Positions 31,808-40,409 of a stretch of 64,000 bases of DNA are shown one piece after another. Source of the stretch: an uncultured Eubacteriales bacterium. GTDB taxonomy: Bacteria > Bacillota > Clostridia > Christensenellales > Aristaeellaceae. The notes below the pieces were generated by a model that saw only the letters and a list, made by a program, of their open reading frames with translations, did not search any database and was not told the DNA's origin. The DNA lies in contig CACZLE010000004.1 in NCBI GenBank assembly GCA_902781945.1, forward strand, positions 1 to 64,000. Reading direction: 5' to 3'. Position 1 is the first letter of the stretch. The number at the start of each line of letters is the position of its first letter. The position numbers were made by a program, and so were the translations under genes.

Positions 31808-32491
31808 TCAGCTTTCGCCATAGCCGTTCTGCTGGTATCCGCTCTGGTCATAGGGATCCTGGCCAGGATCAATATAGCCCGCGCCCAGCTGCTGCCGCAT
31901 GGTGCGCAGGGCGTCCAATTGGGCGGACAGGCCGATATCGGCGTGCTCCAGGAGCTGAGACAATGTGCCCATGGTCTCCTGATGCATGCGGGCGCTCTCC
32001 TGCTGGGCGGATTCGGTGATCTCCATGGCCCGGGCCTGGGCGCGCTGGGTGATCTCGTTTTCCTCCACCATCTGGGCGGCCTGCATCTGAGCGGTGCTGA
32101 TCATCTGATTGGCCTGGGTCTGGGCCCCGGCCACCAGCTGATTGGCACGGTCCGTGGCCCCGCGCAGGGTATCCTCCGCCCGGGCCTGGGCGTCGTCCCG
32201 GGTCTTGCGGGCCATGTCGTTGGCCTGGTCCACGGCCTCCTTGGCCTCCCGGGCGGCCTTTTCGCTGATCTCCCGGGCGCGGCGCTCCACGCCGTCCAGC
32301 AGCTCCCGCTCCTTGGCCAGCAGCTTTTCCGCTTTTTCCAGGTCGGGGTCCAGGCTGCCCTCCAGCTTATCCAGCAGCTGTTCCATCCGGGTGCGGTCCA
32401 GCATGATCAAATTGCTCAGCGGCACCTTTTTGCAGCTGTCCATCAGGGCGTTGATCTCGCTGAGCACGGTAAACACTTTCAGTTCTGCCAT
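31808..32491 (-). CDS. Coiled-coil protein, DivIVA/ATP-synthase-B-like
   Basis: 227 residues, almost entirely helical. After an N-terminal segment (VFTVLSEINALMDSCKKVPLSNL), a long coiled coil rich in Glu/Ala/Lys/Arg/Gln runs from about residue 40 to 195, with units such as AREISEKAAREAKEAVDQ. The Gly/Tyr/Gln/Asp-rich tail (DPYDQSGYQQNGYGES) is disordered. Clostridial genomes often carry such a gene after coaD; it may act in division or envelope scaffolding, but the DivIVA membrane-binding motif is not clear. AAGGAGG stands before the ATG at 32491. Confidence 0.75.
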   Translation of the reverse strand: MAELKVFTVLSEINALMDSCKKVPLSNLIMLDRTRMEQLLDKLEGSLDPDLEKAEKLLAKERELLDGVERRAREISEKAAREAKEAVDQANDMARKTRDDAQARAEDTLRGATDRANQLVAGAQTQANQMISTAQMQAAQMVEENEITQRAQARAMEITESAQQESARMHQETMGTLSQLLEHADIGLSAQLDALRTMRQQLGAGYIDPGQDPYDQSGYQQNGYGES

Positions 32492-32508
32492 GGTATCCTC
32501 CTTACCGC

Positions 32509-32997
32509 TCAAACCCGATGAGCCATGTAATTTTTGACCAGATCCGCGCAGCGCTCCGGCACAAAGGGGGTGATATCCCCGCCGAAGGCCGCCAGCTGAC
32601 GCACCATGCTGCTGCTCACGTCCCGCAGCTCGGGACGGGCGGGCAGATAGACCACCTCGAACCGATCGTAAAGCATGCGGTTGAAGGAGGCCCAGGGAAG
32701 CTCGTTTTCCATCTCCGCCGGAGAGCGCACCCCGCGCACCACGGCGTCCGCGGCCTTGAGGCGGGCGTAATCCGCCAGGAGGCCGTTGTGCGCCTCCACG
32801 ATGGCGTTTGGCACGTCGGCGCACACCGTCTGCAGCAGCTCCACCCGCTTTTTCAGCGGCAGGAAGCCGTGCTTGTCCGGGTTGATGAGCACCGCCACAT
32901 AAAGCTGGTCGCACAGGGCAGCCGCCCGGCGGATCAGATCCTCGTGGCCCCGGGTCACCGGATCAAAGCTGCCCGGAAACACCCAAACCTTCGGCAT
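32509..32997 (-). CDS. coaD: Pantetheine-phosphate adenylyltransferase
   Basis: 162 residues, the normal size of CoaD, which adenylylates 4'-phosphopantetheine in coenzyme A synthesis. GSFDPVTRGHEDLIRRA carries the nucleotidyltransferase (T/H)xGH motif and RGVRSPAEMENE the second substrate loop; SSSMVRQLA near the end binds ATP. Its start lies 35 bases inside the end of rsmD, a common pairing in Firmicutes. Confidence 0.95.
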   Translation of the reverse strand: MPKVWVFPGSFDPVTRGHEDLIRRAAALCDQLYVAVLINPDKHGFLPLKKRVELLQTVCADVPNAIVEAHNGLLADYARLKAADAVVRGVRSPAEMENELPWASFNRMLYDRFEVVYLPARPELRDVSSSMVRQLAAFGGDITPFVPERCADLVKNYMAHRV

Positions 32998-33550
32998 TGG
33001 TATCCCCCCTGTATCTGTAAAATGAAATCATGGTATCCCGGTAGGTGCGGCGGTCCGTCAGCTCATAGCCCGCGCCCGGCTGGGGCAGGGAAGCCGCGGC
33101 ATGCTCGATGACCGTCAAAGCGTCGGGCAGCAGCACACGGGCCTCCGCCAGGGCCTTGCAGGCCGAGGCGGTATCCAGCCGATAGGGCGGGTCCAGGAAC
33201 ACCAGATCAAACTTCGCGCCCTCCCGGCCCAGCATCGCCACCGCCTGCAAGTCCTGCATGAACAGGAACCGCGCCCTGTCCTCCAGCTTCAAAGAGGCGA
33301 TATTCTGCCGGATCACCCGGGCGGCCTCCCGGGAACAATCGCACAGCACCGCGCTTTGTGCGCCGCGGCTCAGGGCCTCCAGCGCCAGGGCACCGCTGCC
33401 GGCGTACAGATCCAGCACCCGGGATTCCGGGCACTCCGCCGCCAGGATATTGAACAGCGATTCCCGCGTCCGATCCAGAGTGGGCCGGGTATCCGTGCCC
33501 TTGGGCGCCAGGATGGTGCGCGACCGCATTTCTCCCGCTATGATCCGCAT
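32963..33550 (-). CDS. rsmD: 16S rRNA (guanine-966-N2)-methyltransferase RsmD
   Basis: 195 residues. MRIIAGEMRSR at the start, RPTLDRTRESLFNIL, the SAM loop VLDLYAGSGALALEALSRG and the catalytic FLDPPY are all RsmD hallmarks. It methylates G966 of 16S rRNA on the small subunit. It follows a membrane protein gene by 6 bases and overlaps coaD. The last ~12 residues, coded in the overlap, are probably dispensable. Confidence 0.95.
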   Translation of the reverse strand: MRIIAGEMRSRTILAPKGTDTRPTLDRTRESLFNILAAECPESRVLDLYAGSGALALEALSRGAQSAVLCDCSREAARVIRQNIASLKLEDRARFLFMQDLQAVAMLGREGAKFDLVFLDPPYRLDTASACKALAEARVLLPDALTVIEHAAASLPQPGAGYELTDRRTYRDTMISFYRYRGDTNAEGLGVSGQL

Positions 33551-33556
33551 GGCTGT

Positions 33557-34378
33557 TTAAATCAGTTCCTTTTGTTCGGGTTTCCTGCGCATCTTCTGGG
33601 CCCGTGCCTCCCGGGCCTTGCGCTGGGTGCGGTTCTGCTTGCGGCGGGCCAGGCGGATGTTGCCGTGCACCAGCGCCCGCAGATGGGGACCGCGCAGATA
33701 GCCGATGCCGTAGAACAGGGGCACGATCAGCGTCAGCAGCGGGGACAGCTTATCCAGCAAATACAATTTGTCGTAGTTGCCGTTGCCCAGCATGTTCATG
33801 TAGGGGAACAGGAACAGCCGCACCGCCACCCGCAGGATATCCGGCAGGGTGAGGGCGGCGGATTCATGATAATAGGCCAGGGCCTGGCTGATCTCGTCCT
33901 GGGTCTCATAGGCGGACACCCAGGAGGGCAGAGCGCCCAGGGTATATTGCTGCTTGACGGCCATGAAGGCGTACAGAAGCGCGATCAGCACGAAGGGCGC
34001 CGCGCCGATCAGGGCCGTGACGAAGCCCTTGAGGCGATGATAGCAGATATCCTTATCCGATTCTGCCACGGCCTTGCCCTCATTCTGCCGTCCCAGGGCG
34101 ATTTCCGCGAAGGCCACGTCGTTTTCACCCTGGCGGCTGCCTTCGGTATACATGACGCCGGCGCAGAAGGCCAGCACCATGCCGTTAAAGAAGAGGCGCA
34201 GGACCGCGTTGTTGAAGCTGAACACGCCGCTGGCGATGACGCCCACAAAGGCGAAAAGCAGCATGAGGCCCAGGATACGCACGCCCCGGCGGGCGGCCAG
34301 GGAACTGAATGCCCGGCCCGTCAGATAGGGCTTATAGACGGGCTCGGCGGCGTTTTTCTTTTTGGCGTTCTTTTGCAT
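33557..34378 (-). CDS. Hypothetical polytopic membrane protein
   Basis: 273 residues with five or six hydrophobic segments (ILGLMLLFAFVGVIASGVF; FFNGMVLAFCAGVMYT; FVTALIGAAPFVLIALLYAFMAV; LLTLIVPLFYGIGYL) and very basic ends (QKNAKKKN at the front, RRKQNRTQRKAREARAQKMRRKPEQK at the back). The basic tail should be cytoplasmic and could touch RNA or the membrane. No family is recognised. It lies between alr and rsmD with 6-base gaps on both sides, so it is part of that operon. Confidence 0.7.
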   Translation of the reverse strand: MQKNAKKKNAAEPVYKPYLTGRAFSSLAARRGVRILGLMLLFAFVGVIASGVFSFNNAVLRLFFNGMVLAFCAGVMYTEGSRQGENDVAFAEIALGRQNEGKAVAESDKDICYHRLKGFVTALIGAAPFVLIALLYAFMAVKQQYTLGALPSWVSAYETQDEISQALAYYHESAALTLPDILRVAVRLFLFPYMNMLGNGNYDKLYLLDKLSPLLTLIVPLFYGIGYLRGPHLRALVHGNIRLARRKQNRTQRKAREARAQKMRRKPEQKELI

Positions 34379-34384
34379 GACAGA

Positions 34385-35503
34385 TTACATTCCTTCCGGT
34401 ATATGCTCGTAAATCACCGGCACCCGGGCGTGGGGCGACAGCAGGATCTCATAGCTGATGGTACCGGCCCAGCGGGCCAATTCCGCGGCGGTGATCTCCT
34501 GCTCCCCCTGGCGGCCCATGAGCACGGCGGTATCCCCCTGGTGGATCTCAGGCAAATCGGACACGTCCACCATGAGCTGATCCATGCACACCCGGCCCAG
34601 GGCCCGGCAGCGCTGCCCATGGAGCAGCACGCTGGCCTTGCCCGAGCAGGCCCGGGGATAGCCGTCCCCATAGCCGATGGGCAGGGTGGCCACCCGCATG
34701 GCATGGTCCGCCGTAAAGGCGCGTCCATAGCCCACGGTGTCCCCGGCGGCGATCTCCTTGATATAGGCCACCCGGGTCTCCAGCCGCATGGCCGGACGCA
34801 GGGGCAGATCCTCATAGCCCTCGATGCAGCCGTAGAGGGCGATGCCCTCCCGCACCATATGCAGGCGGGCCCAGGGGAAACGCAGGGAGGCGTCGCTGGC
34901 GGCGGCGTGCAGCAGCAGGCCGTCGGGCAGCAGGGCGCAAAGCCGCTGGAAGCGGTCAAACTGCTGACGGGAGAAGGCGTCGTCGGGGTTATCGGCGTCG
35001 GCAAAATGGGTGAAGGCCCCGGTCAGATGGAGATTGGGTGCATTTTTCAGCGCCTCCAGCACGGCCTTGACCTCCGCCTCCGTCCGCGCGCCGATGCGGT
35101 TCATGCCCGTATCGATCTTGAGATGGACGTCGATGTCCCGCCCGCTCTTGGCCAGCAGGGCCACGCCGGGCAGATCGAACACCGTTTGGGTGAGGCCGTA
35201 TTCCGCGGCGATGTCCACGCCCTCGGGATTGACGTTGCCCAGCACCAGGATGGGCGCGGAGACGCCCGCCTGACGGAGCTTGCGGCCCTCCTCGGGCACC
35301 GCCACTCCCAGCCAGGACGCGCCGTTCATCAGCGCCGTTTTCGCCACCGGCACCAGGCCGTGACCGTAGGCGTTGGCCTTGACCACGGCCATCATCCGTA
35401 CCTTTTCCCCCACCGTATCCTTGAGGACGCGGCTATTGTGGGCGATGGCGCTCAAATCCACCCGCAGGCAGGTGCCGCGGCTGTCCGCCGCCCCGTTCAC
35501 CAT
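34385..35503 (-). CDS. alr: Alanine racemase
   Basis: 372 residues. VVKANAYGHG contains the PLP-binding Lys, VGYGRAF the catalytic Tyr, and LKIDTGMNRIG and RVCMDQLMVDV are further Alr signatures. It makes D-alanine for peptidoglycan. The ATG at 35503 has GGAGAAAA upstream, and its first bases overlap the stop of a 15-codon leader ORF (ATGGTGA), suggesting coupled translation. It heads the alr-membrane protein-rsmD-coaD-coiled-coil operon. Confidence 0.95.
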   Translation of the reverse strand: MVNGAADSRGTCLRVDLSAIAHNSRVLKDTVGEKVRMMAVVKANAYGHGLVPVAKTALMNGASWLGVAVPEEGRKLRQAGVSAPILVLGNVNPEGVDIAAEYGLTQTVFDLPGVALLAKSGRDIDVHLKIDTGMNRIGARTEAEVKAVLEALKNAPNLHLTGAFTHFADADNPDDAFSRQQFDRFQRLCALLPDGLLLHAAASDASLRFPWARLHMVREGIALYGCIEGYEDLPLRPAMRLETRVAYIKEIAAGDTVGYGRAFTADHAMRVATLPIGYGDGYPRACSGKASVLLHGQRCRALGRVCMDQLMVDVSDLPEIHQGDTAVLMGRQGEQEITAAELARWAGTISYEILLSPHARVPVIYEHIPEGM

Positions 35504-35544
35504 GGGGTTTTCTCCGTAGCAGGCACGCGCTGGCCTTTCATCAT
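35497..35544 (-). CDS. 15-codon leader ORF before alr
   Basis: ATG at 35544 with an excellent AGGAGG 8 bases upstream, encoding MMKGQRVPATEKTPW and ending in a TGA that overlaps the alr start. It is the only strong ribosome site on the short leader, so alr may be translated by re-initiation. It could also be the remnant of a longer, frameshifted alr N-terminus. Confidence 0.45.
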   Translation of the reverse strand: MMKGQRVPATEKTPW

Positions 35545-35571
35545 TCAGGCGACCTCCTGTTTTCTGCTTCT

Positions 35572-35580
35572 ATTATAGCA
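35572..35580 (-). promoter_or_regulatory. Extended -10 promoter of alr operon
   Basis: Minus strand TGCTATAAT, that is TG-N-TATAAT with TATAAT at 35577-35572. No good -35 is present at 17 bases. Confidence 0.55.
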
Positions 35581-35611
35581 CCGATTGGGACAAAATACTA
35601 TTAAAAAATAC

Positions 35612-36175
35612 TTATTTTCTGCCCGCTTCCCGGCCTGCCCGGAAGGCCTTGAGGTTGGTTTCCAGGGTGGCAGGCTTCACATTGGCGGCGATGGCCTCCT
35701 CGAAGGCTTCCGCAGGCCAGTCGGTGAGCAGGGACATGACGCCCAGCAGCACGATGTTCACCGCCCGCACGCTGCCGCAGTCCTCGGCGATCTTCTGCGC
35801 GTCCAGGGCGTACACGGGCCGCCCGGTGATCTGCCGCTCGGGATATTCCGCCTTGCCCATGATGACGGGCATGGGCAGCATGCGCCGGGTGTTGGCGATG
35901 ACCGCGCCTTGCGGCTTGAGATAAAACTCCGCCCGAAGGGCCTCCAGCCATTCAAAGGAGATGACCAGGTCGGCTTCCCCCGGCGTCACCAGGGGCGAAG
36001 CCACATTTTCGCCGATGCGCACGTGGGTGATGACGCTGCCGCCGCGCTGGCTCATGCCGTGGACCTCGCTGACCTTCACGTCGTCTCCCATTTTAAGGGC
36101 CAGATAGCCCAGGATCTTGCTGGTCAGCAGGATGCCCTGGCCGCCCACGCCCACGATGATGATATCCTTTTTCAT
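35612..36175 (-). CDS. iorB: Indolepyruvate:ferredoxin oxidoreductase, beta subunit
   Basis: 187 residues. The start KKDIIIVGVGGQGILLTSKILG and VSEVHGMSQRGGSVITHVRIG are the family signature of the gamma-type domain of 2-ketoacid:ferredoxin oxidoreductases. With IorA it oxidises aryl pyruvates from aromatic amino-acid breakdown to aryl-acetyl-CoA, reducing ferredoxin. It overlaps iorA by 4 bases. It is complete and of normal length. Confidence 0.94.
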   Translation of the reverse strand: MKKDIIIVGVGGQGILLTSKILGYLALKMGDDVKVSEVHGMSQRGGSVITHVRIGENVASPLVTPGEADLVISFEWLEALRAEFYLKPQGAVIANTRRMLPMPVIMGKAEYPERQITGRPVYALDAQKIAEDCGSVRAVNIVLLGVMSLLTDWPAEAFEEAIAANVKPATLETNLKAFRAGREAGRK

Positions 36176-37890
36176 TGCTGATCACCTCCGCAAGTAATGG
36201 CCCCGAAGGCGCACATGCCCACGCACAGGCCGCAGCCGTTGCACAGGGCGGCGTTGATGGTGACGCCCTTGTCCGTGCGCTCGATGGCTGGGCAGCCCAG
36301 GCGCATGCAGGCCCCGCAGTTGCGGCAGCCCAGCACCTTGGCGGGCGTCCTGCGGCGCTTGTCCAGCAGGGCGCAGGGATACCGGGCGATGACCACGGAC
36401 ACGCCGTCGCGGTTCAGTTCTTCCTTGAGGACCGCCTCCAGCCTGTCCATCTCCATGGGGTTCTGCACCACCACGTGGGCGCCGATGCTCTCGCACAGCT
36501 TCTCCAGGTTCAGCTGGGGCGCGGGCTGATTGTAGATATCAAAGCCGGTGGCGGGGTTCTGCTGGTGGCCCGTCATGCCGGTGATGCGGTTGTCCAGGAT
36601 GACCACGGTGATGTTGCTGCGGTCATACACGGCGTTGACCAGGCCGGTGATGCCGCTGTGGACGAAGGTGCTGTCCCCCAGCACGGCCACGCTATGTCGG
36701 GCGAAGTCCCGGCCCTGGGCCTTTTCCGCGCCCACGGTCATGCCGATGGACGCGCCCATGCACAGGGCGCTTTCCAGGCTGTCCACCGGCGGCAGAGCGC
36801 ACAGGGTGTAGCAGCCGATATCGCCAAAGACATGCAGCTTGAGCTTTTTGAGCACGTGGAAGGTGGCGCGATGGGGACAGCCGGGACAGAGCACCGGCGG
36901 ACGGGCGGGCAGGGCTGGCTCCTGAGGGGCTTTTTCCCCGCCGAAGGCCTCGCGGATGCGCTGGACGCTGAGTTCGCCCTGGCGGCCCGTATATTTTTTG
37001 CCCTCCACGGGGATGCCCATGGCGGCGATCTCCTGCTCCAGGATGCCCTCCAGCTCCTCGATGACCACCAGCTTATCCACCTGGGCGGCGAAATCCCGCA
37101 CGGCCTGGCGATCCAGCGGATAGCTGAGGCCCAGCTTCAAGACGCTGGCTTCGGGCAGGGCCTCGCGGACAAACTGATACACCACGCCCGCGCACACCAC
37201 GCCCAGGGCCTTGCCGCGCATTTTCACGCGGTTCAGGCCCAGGGAAGCGGCGTCCTGCTCCATGCGGGCCTCGCGTTCCTCCACATATACGTGGCGCTTG
37301 CGGGCCATGCCGGGCATCATGACATATTTCATCACGTTCTTTTCATAGGGCTTGACGGGCACGTCCACGCGCTCCGCCACTTCCACCGGGGACCGCTGAT
37401 GGGCCAGCCGGGTGGTGAGGCGCAGGATAAAGGGCGTGTCGTATTTTTCACTCAGTTCAAAGGCTTTCCTGGTAAAATCCTTGCATTCCTGGCTGTCGGC
37501 GGGCTCCAGCACGGGCACGTGGGCCGCCCGGGCGATCATGCGGGTGTCCTGCTCGTTCTGGCTGGAATGCATAAAGGGATCGTCCGCCACAAAGAGCACC
37601 AGCCCGCCGTTGACGCCAGTATAGGCCGCGGTGTACAGCGGGTCCGCCGCCACGTTCAGGCCCACGTGCTTCATGCAGCTCATGGCCCGGGCCCCCGCCA
37701 TGGACGCGCCGAAGGCCGTCTCCACGGCCACCTTTTCATTGGGCGCCCACTCGCACAGCATTTCGGGATAAGTGGAACAAAACTCCGTGATTTCGGTGCT
37801 GGGTGTCCCCGGATAGCTGGAAACGAACCGCACCCCCGCCTCATACGCGCCCCGCGCGATAGCTTCATTGCCAAGCATCAGTTTTTTCAT
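36172..37890 (-). CDS. iorA: Indolepyruvate:ferredoxin oxidoreductase, alpha subunit
   Basis: 572 residues. The N-terminal pyrimidine-binding domain has VRFVSSYPGTPSTEI. The TPP domain has CPGCPHRATFHVLKKL, FGDIGCYTLCALPP and AVLGDSTFVHSGITGL. Two 4Fe-4S clusters are coded at the end by CRNCGACMRLGCPAI and CNGCGLCVGMCAFGAI. The start is MKKLMLGNEA at 37890; an 11-codon longer frame begins upstream of the weak ribosome site. This anaerobic enzyme supports a fermentative, amino-acid-using lifestyle. An AT-rich TATACTATAAT lies about 50 bases upstream but with a poor -35. Confidence 0.95.
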   Translation of the reverse strand: MKKLMLGNEAIARGAYEAGVRFVSSYPGTPSTEITEFCSTYPEMLCEWAPNEKVAVETAFGASMAGARAMSCMKHVGLNVAADPLYTAAYTGVNGGLVLFVADDPFMHSSQNEQDTRMIARAAHVPVLEPADSQECKDFTRKAFELSEKYDTPFILRLTTRLAHQRSPVEVAERVDVPVKPYEKNVMKYVMMPGMARKRHVYVEEREARMEQDAASLGLNRVKMRGKALGVVCAGVVYQFVREALPEASVLKLGLSYPLDRQAVRDFAAQVDKLVVIEELEGILEQEIAAMGIPVEGKKYTGRQGELSVQRIREAFGGEKAPQEPALPARPPVLCPGCPHRATFHVLKKLKLHVFGDIGCYTLCALPPVDSLESALCMGASIGMTVGAEKAQGRDFARHSVAVLGDSTFVHSGITGLVNAVYDRSNITVVILDNRITGMTGHQQNPATGFDIYNQPAPQLNLEKLCESIGAHVVVQNPMEMDRLEAVLKEELNRDGVSVVIARYPCALLDKRRRTPAKVLGCRNCGACMRLGCPAIERTDKGVTINAALCNGCGLCVGMCAFGAITCGGDQQ

Positions 37891-38007
37891 CAAACACTCA
37901 CACTCCCGTGAACGACGGTACATGATTTGGATAAATTATAGTATAACAAAGGGCGGGAGAAAAAGAAAGTCTAATTTTTGTTCCGGCGGAAAATGCGCGT
38001 TTTGAGG

Positions 38008-38036
38008 TTGCAAGCGCGAGCATTTTTTAGTATAAT
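38008..38036 (+). promoter_or_regulatory. Promoter for pgi
   Basis: TTGCAA (38008-38013), a 17-base spacer and TATAAT (38031-38036), 33 bases before the ATG. Confidence 0.8.
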
Positions 38037-38069
38037 AGCGGCAGAATTTACAAAGAAAGGAAGTACCCT

Positions 38070-39653
38070 ATGATTTCCTGGAAAAATTTTGATACGCTGG
38101 CCGCTTACGGCAAGCTGAAGGCCTTGAAGGATCACGTGCGCCTGCAGGAGGCCATGGCGGGCGAAAGCGGCGCTAAGCGCGTGGCGGAATACACCGTGCC
38201 CATGGCGGAAGGGCTGCAATACAATTACGCCGCCAAGCAGGTGGACGCGGAGGTGCTGGAGGCCCTCAAGGATCTGGCCCAGGAGGCGCAGCTGGCGGAA
38301 AAATACCAAGCGCTGTATAACGGCGAAGTGATCAATACCGGCGAAAAGCGCCTGGTGCTGCATCAGCTGTGCCGCGGCCAGCTGGGCGGCGACGTGGTGG
38401 CCGACGGCGTGAACAAGCGCGAATTCTACGTGTCCCAGCAGAAAAAGGCCGCGGACTTTGCCGAAAAGGTGCACAAAGGCGAGATCACCAACGCCAAGGG
38501 CGAGCCCTTTACCACCGTGGTGCAGATCGGCATTGGCGGCAGCGACCTGGGCCCCCGGGCCATGTACCTGGCCCTGGATGGCTGGGCCAAAGCCAACGGC
38601 TGCTTCAAGATGGAAGCCCGGTTCATCAGCAACGTGGACCCGGATGACGCCGCGGCGGTGCTCAAGGGCATCGACGTGAGCCGTTCCCTGTTCGTGCTGG
38701 TTTCCAAATCCGGCACCACCCTGGAGACCCTGACCAACGAATCCTTCGTGAAGGACGCCCTGAAAAACGCCGGTCTGGACGCCAGCCGCCACATGGTGGC
38801 CGTCACCAGCGAGACCTCTCCCCTGGCCAAGAGCAGCGATTACCTGGCCGCGTTCTTCATGGACGACTACATCGGCGGGCGCTATTCCTCCAGCTCCTGC
38901 GTGGGCGGCGTGGTGCTGAGCCTGGCCTTTGGGCCTGAGATCTTCGCCCGCTTCCTGAACGGCGCGGCAGCCGAGGACAAGCTGGCGGCCAATCCCGATC
39001 TTCTGCAGAACCCCGACATGCTGGACGCCCTGATCGGCGTATACGAGCGCAACGTGCAGGGCTATCCCGCCACCGCCGTGCTGCCCTACAGCCAGGCTCT
39101 GAGCCGCTTCCCGGCCCACCTGCAGCAGCTGGACATGGAGAGCAATGGCAAGTCCGTCAACCGCTACGGCGAGCCGGTGAATTATGTGACCGGCCCGGTG
39201 ATCTTCGGCGAGCCCGGCACCAACGGCCAGCACAGCTTCTATCAGCTGCTGCACCAAGGCACCGATATCGTGCCTCTGCAGTTTGTGGGCTTCCGCAAAA
39301 ACCAGATCGGCATGGACGTGGACATTCAGGGCAGCACCAGCCAGCAAAAGCTGTGCGCCAATGTGGCCGCCCAGATCATGGCCTTTGCCTGCGGCAAAAA
39401 GGATGAGAACCCCAACAAGAGCTTTGCGGGAGGACGGCCCAGCAGCATCATCACCGGCGATCAGCTGACCCCCGAAACCCTGGGCGCGCTGCTGGCGCAC
39501 TTTGAAAACAAGGTGATGTTCCAGGGCTTCGTGTGGAACCTGAACAGCTTTGACCAGGAAGGCGTGCAGCTGGGCAAGGTGCTGGCCAAGCGCGTGCTGG
39601 CCCACGAGACCGACGGCGCCTTGAAGGCGTACAGCGAGATGCTGGACATCTGA
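38070..39653 (+). CDS. pgi: Glucose-6-phosphate isomerase
   Basis: 527 residues. VQIGIGGSDLGPRAMYLAL, SKSGTTLETLTNE, GGRYSSSSCVGGVVL and GTNGQHSFYQLLHQG contain the sugar-phosphate site and catalytic residues of PGI. It interconverts glucose 6-phosphate and fructose 6-phosphate in glycolysis. It belongs to the longer (over 500-residue) type. AAAGGAAG precedes the ATG. It stands alone, divergent from iorAB and followed by a MITE-like repeat. Confidence 0.95.
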   Translation: MISWKNFDTLAAYGKLKALKDHVRLQEAMAGESGAKRVAEYTVPMAEGLQYNYAAKQVDAEVLEALKDLAQEAQLAEKYQALYNGEVINTGEKRLVLHQLCRGQLGGDVVADGVNKREFYVSQQKKAADFAEKVHKGEITNAKGEPFTTVVQIGIGGSDLGPRAMYLALDGWAKANGCFKMEARFISNVDPDDAAAVLKGIDVSRSLFVLVSKSGTTLETLTNESFVKDALKNAGLDASRHMVAVTSETSPLAKSSDYLAAFFMDDYIGGRYSSSSCVGGVVLSLAFGPEIFARFLNGAAAEDKLAANPDLLQNPDMLDALIGVYERNVQGYPATAVLPYSQALSRFPAHLQQLDMESNGKSVNRYGEPVNYVTGPVIFGEPGTNGQHSFYQLLHQGTDIVPLQFVGFRKNQIGMDVDIQGSTSQQKLCANVAAQIMAFACGKKDENPNKSFAGGRPSSIITGDQLTPETLGALLAHFENKVMFQGFVWNLNSFDQEGVQLGKVLAKRVLAHETDGALKAYSEMLDI

Positions 39654-39672
39654 TTGGATTAAACAAAAATAT

Positions 39673-39777
39673 AAAGATCCTTCGACTTCGCTGCGCTCCG
39701 CTCAGGATGACATTGAAAGATATTTTTCCCTTTGGTTGTCATCCTGAACGGAGCGAAAGCGGAGTTGAAGGATCTTT
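39673..39777. repeat. MITE-like inverted repeat (REP type)
   Basis: AAAGATCCTTC...CTCAGGATGACA (39673-39712) and its imperfect inverted copy TGTCATCCTGA...GAAGGATCTTT (39737-39777) flank a 24-base AT-rich centre. It fills the gap between convergent pgi and the next gene and can also act as a two-way terminator. Confidence 0.65.
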
Positions 39778-39781
39778 TTAA

Positions 39782-40396
39782 TCAAATCTGTTCCTGCGCC
39801 ATAACCAGCGCACGCGCCAATGAAATGCCCTGACGTTTGGCATAACAGGTGGCAGCCATCAATCCGTTGCACATTGCAGACGGAACCTGAAAAACGTTCA
39901 CAGTTGCGTCCGGCGTGCTGAACTTTCCCATTGCACTATGCTGGTCCCCCATGACAAACAGGAGCAATTCATCTTCCGGCTGAATCTCCCATACGGCTGT
40001 TTCGGCAGGGAGACCGATGGCTTTCAGCAAATGTTCGGCGTCCTGTACAATCAATTCCGCATATCTGGATTTGGGCATTTGCTCATTCCCATAGAGCGTA
40101 GCGCATTTGGCAAATAGCGCATCCATGCTGCGATAGTTTACGCCGATCTTCTGATAGACCGAGCCCATAAAATCAATGAGGAATTCATCAGCAACGCAGG
40201 CGCGCGCCATGGTTTCATAACGATCCAGACCGTCTATGCTGGGGTGTTCCTCCAGCAAATTAAATCGTAAAATAATCTGTCCATGATAGGGTAACGCTAT
40301 ATATTCCTCATAAACGACTTTTCCATTGCTCCTTTCGGCAACCGAATCTGCCGCTTCCTGAATTTTTTTCAGCAGAGCATCACTATTGATGAACAT
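39782..40396 (-). CDS. Hypothetical soluble protein
   Basis: 204 residues starting MFINSDALLKK, with AAGGAGG upstream of the ATG at 40396. The chain is acidic and globular, with no signal peptide or transmembrane helix. One Cys-bearing helix lies near the end (SAMCNGLMAATCYAKRQG). Codon use is more AT-rich than in the neighbouring metal ATPase, hinting at separate ancestry. It lies 13 bases behind the P-type ATPase on the same strand and may be co-transcribed with it. No family is recognised. Confidence 0.65.
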   Translation of the reverse strand: MFINSDALLKKIQEAADSVAERSNGKVVYEEYIALPYHGQIILRFNLLEEHPSIDGLDRYETMARACVADEFLIDFMGSVYQKIGVNYRSMDALFAKCATLYGNEQMPKSRYAELIVQDAEHLLKAIGLPAETAVWEIQPEDELLLFVMGDQHSAMGKFSTPDATVNVFQVPSAMCNGLMAATCYAKRQGISLARALVMAQEQI

Positions 40397-40409
40397 GCCT
40401 GTTCCTCCT

